DNA of 64,000 nucleotides from UBA4732 sp963823075 (GTDB lineage: Bacteria > Planctomycetota > Planctomycetia > Gemmatales > Gemmataceae), in contig CAWGKE010000018.1 in the NCBI GenBank assembly GCA_963823075.1, forward strand, positions 7,467 to 71,466, read 5' to 3'. This document shows, piece after piece, positions 63,927 through 64,000 of the stretch (the first letter of the stretch is position 1; every line of letters starts with the position of its first letter). A model generated the notes under the pieces. The model did not search any database and was not told where the DNA came from. It was given only the letters and a program-made list of their open reading frames with translations. Made by a program: the position numbers and the translations under genes.

Positions 63927-63999
63927 GCCCCCATCGTCTAGTGGCCTAGGACATAGCCCTCTCACGGCTAAGACAGGGGTTCGAGTCCCCTTGGGGGTA
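63927..63999 (+). tRNA. tRNA-Glu (anticodon CUC), intact, at attR
   Basis: A 73-nt cloverleaf: acceptor GCCCCCA with TGGGGGT (first pair G-U), D-arm GTCT/AGGAC, anticodon stem TAGCC/GGCTA around CTCTCAC (anticodon CTC), T-arm AGGGG/CCCCT around TTCGAGT, discriminator A. No CCA is encoded. The first 39 bp (63927-63965) are the attR repeat. Upstream lies element DNA, with no clear consensus promoter. Confidence 0.92.
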
Positions 64000-64000
64000 G

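Larger units (their letters stand above)
37727..63965 (+). mobile_element. Integrative element in tRNA-Glu carrying BREX
   Basis: A 39-bp direct repeat (37727-37765 and 63927-63965) bounds about 26.2 kb. The right copy is part of an intact tRNA-Glu and the left copy is a 5' half only. The integrase gene ends next to the right repeat. CGGGTGTA-type repeats resembling integrase arm sites lie inside both ends. Right half: integrase, hypothetical proteins, HTH/excisionase genes, primase-helicase and terminase-small-like proteins. Left half: BREX genes and a nucleotidyltransferase operon. No capsid, portal or conjugation genes are seen. Best reading: a phage-satellite-like or integrative-plasmid defence island. 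The long palindromes common in the host part are scarce inside it. Confidence 0.88.

Overview
The window is GC-rich bacterial DNA, almost certainly from a planctomycete and most likely the Gemmatales/Gemmataceae (inference). The marker genes are two pairs of DUF1549/DUF1553 'planctomycete cytochrome c' protein plus DUF1501 protein, a Tat-exported Gfo/Idh/MocA oxidoreductase, FG-GAP and beta-propeller exported proteins, a very long PilM, and many long near-perfect palindromes between genes.

Host part, 1-37.7 kb. A bufferin-like cluster on the minus strand (Cys-rich precursor, DUF692 enzyme, DUF2063 partner) is followed by a lipoprotein, an ECF sigma/anti-sigma pair, an IS element and an FG-GAP protein. 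A three-gene type IV pilus-like operon (pilM and two single-pass membrane proteins) fills 7.1-14.8 kb. An oxidoreductase, an esterase and an LTxxQ-type repeat protein come next. From 19.3 to 25.4 kb four insertion sequences of different families (IS110, IS5, IS3, IS66) are packed between gene remnants. From 25.6 to 37.7 kb lie the two PSD1/DUF1501 pairs, a phytanoyl-CoA dioxygenase-like protein, an SDR and a beta-propeller protein.

Integrated element, 37.7-64.0 kb. A 39-bp direct repeat equal to the 5' half of tRNA-Glu(CUC) lies at 37727-37765 and again at 63927-63965, where it is part of an intact tRNA. Between the copies is an integrative element of about 26.2 kb. Its right arm has a tyrosine integrase, two small HTH/excisionase-like genes behind a palindrome-rich control region, a large primase-helicase with an iteron-like cluster at its 3' end, and several HTH/zinc-ribbon proteins, two of them resembling small terminase subunits. 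No capsid or tail genes are visible, so it looks like a phage satellite or integrative plasmid. Its cargo is a complete-order type 1 BREX system (brxA-brxB-brxC-pglX-[small gene-HNH]-pglZ-brxL) plus a divergent two-gene nucleotidyltransferase operon.

Many conserved genes carry single frame changes. Outside the BREX region most look like a lost base in a homopolymer, which suggests assembly indels. pglX carries about ten and brxC three, while pglZ, brxL and the HNH gene have none. Whether BREX is functional therefore depends on checking the reads.

The insertion has split the tRNA-Glu gene from its original promoter: the consensus promoter at 37681-37709 now drives only a 5' half-tRNA and a terminator, and the intact tRNA at 63927 relies on element DNA for its promoter.
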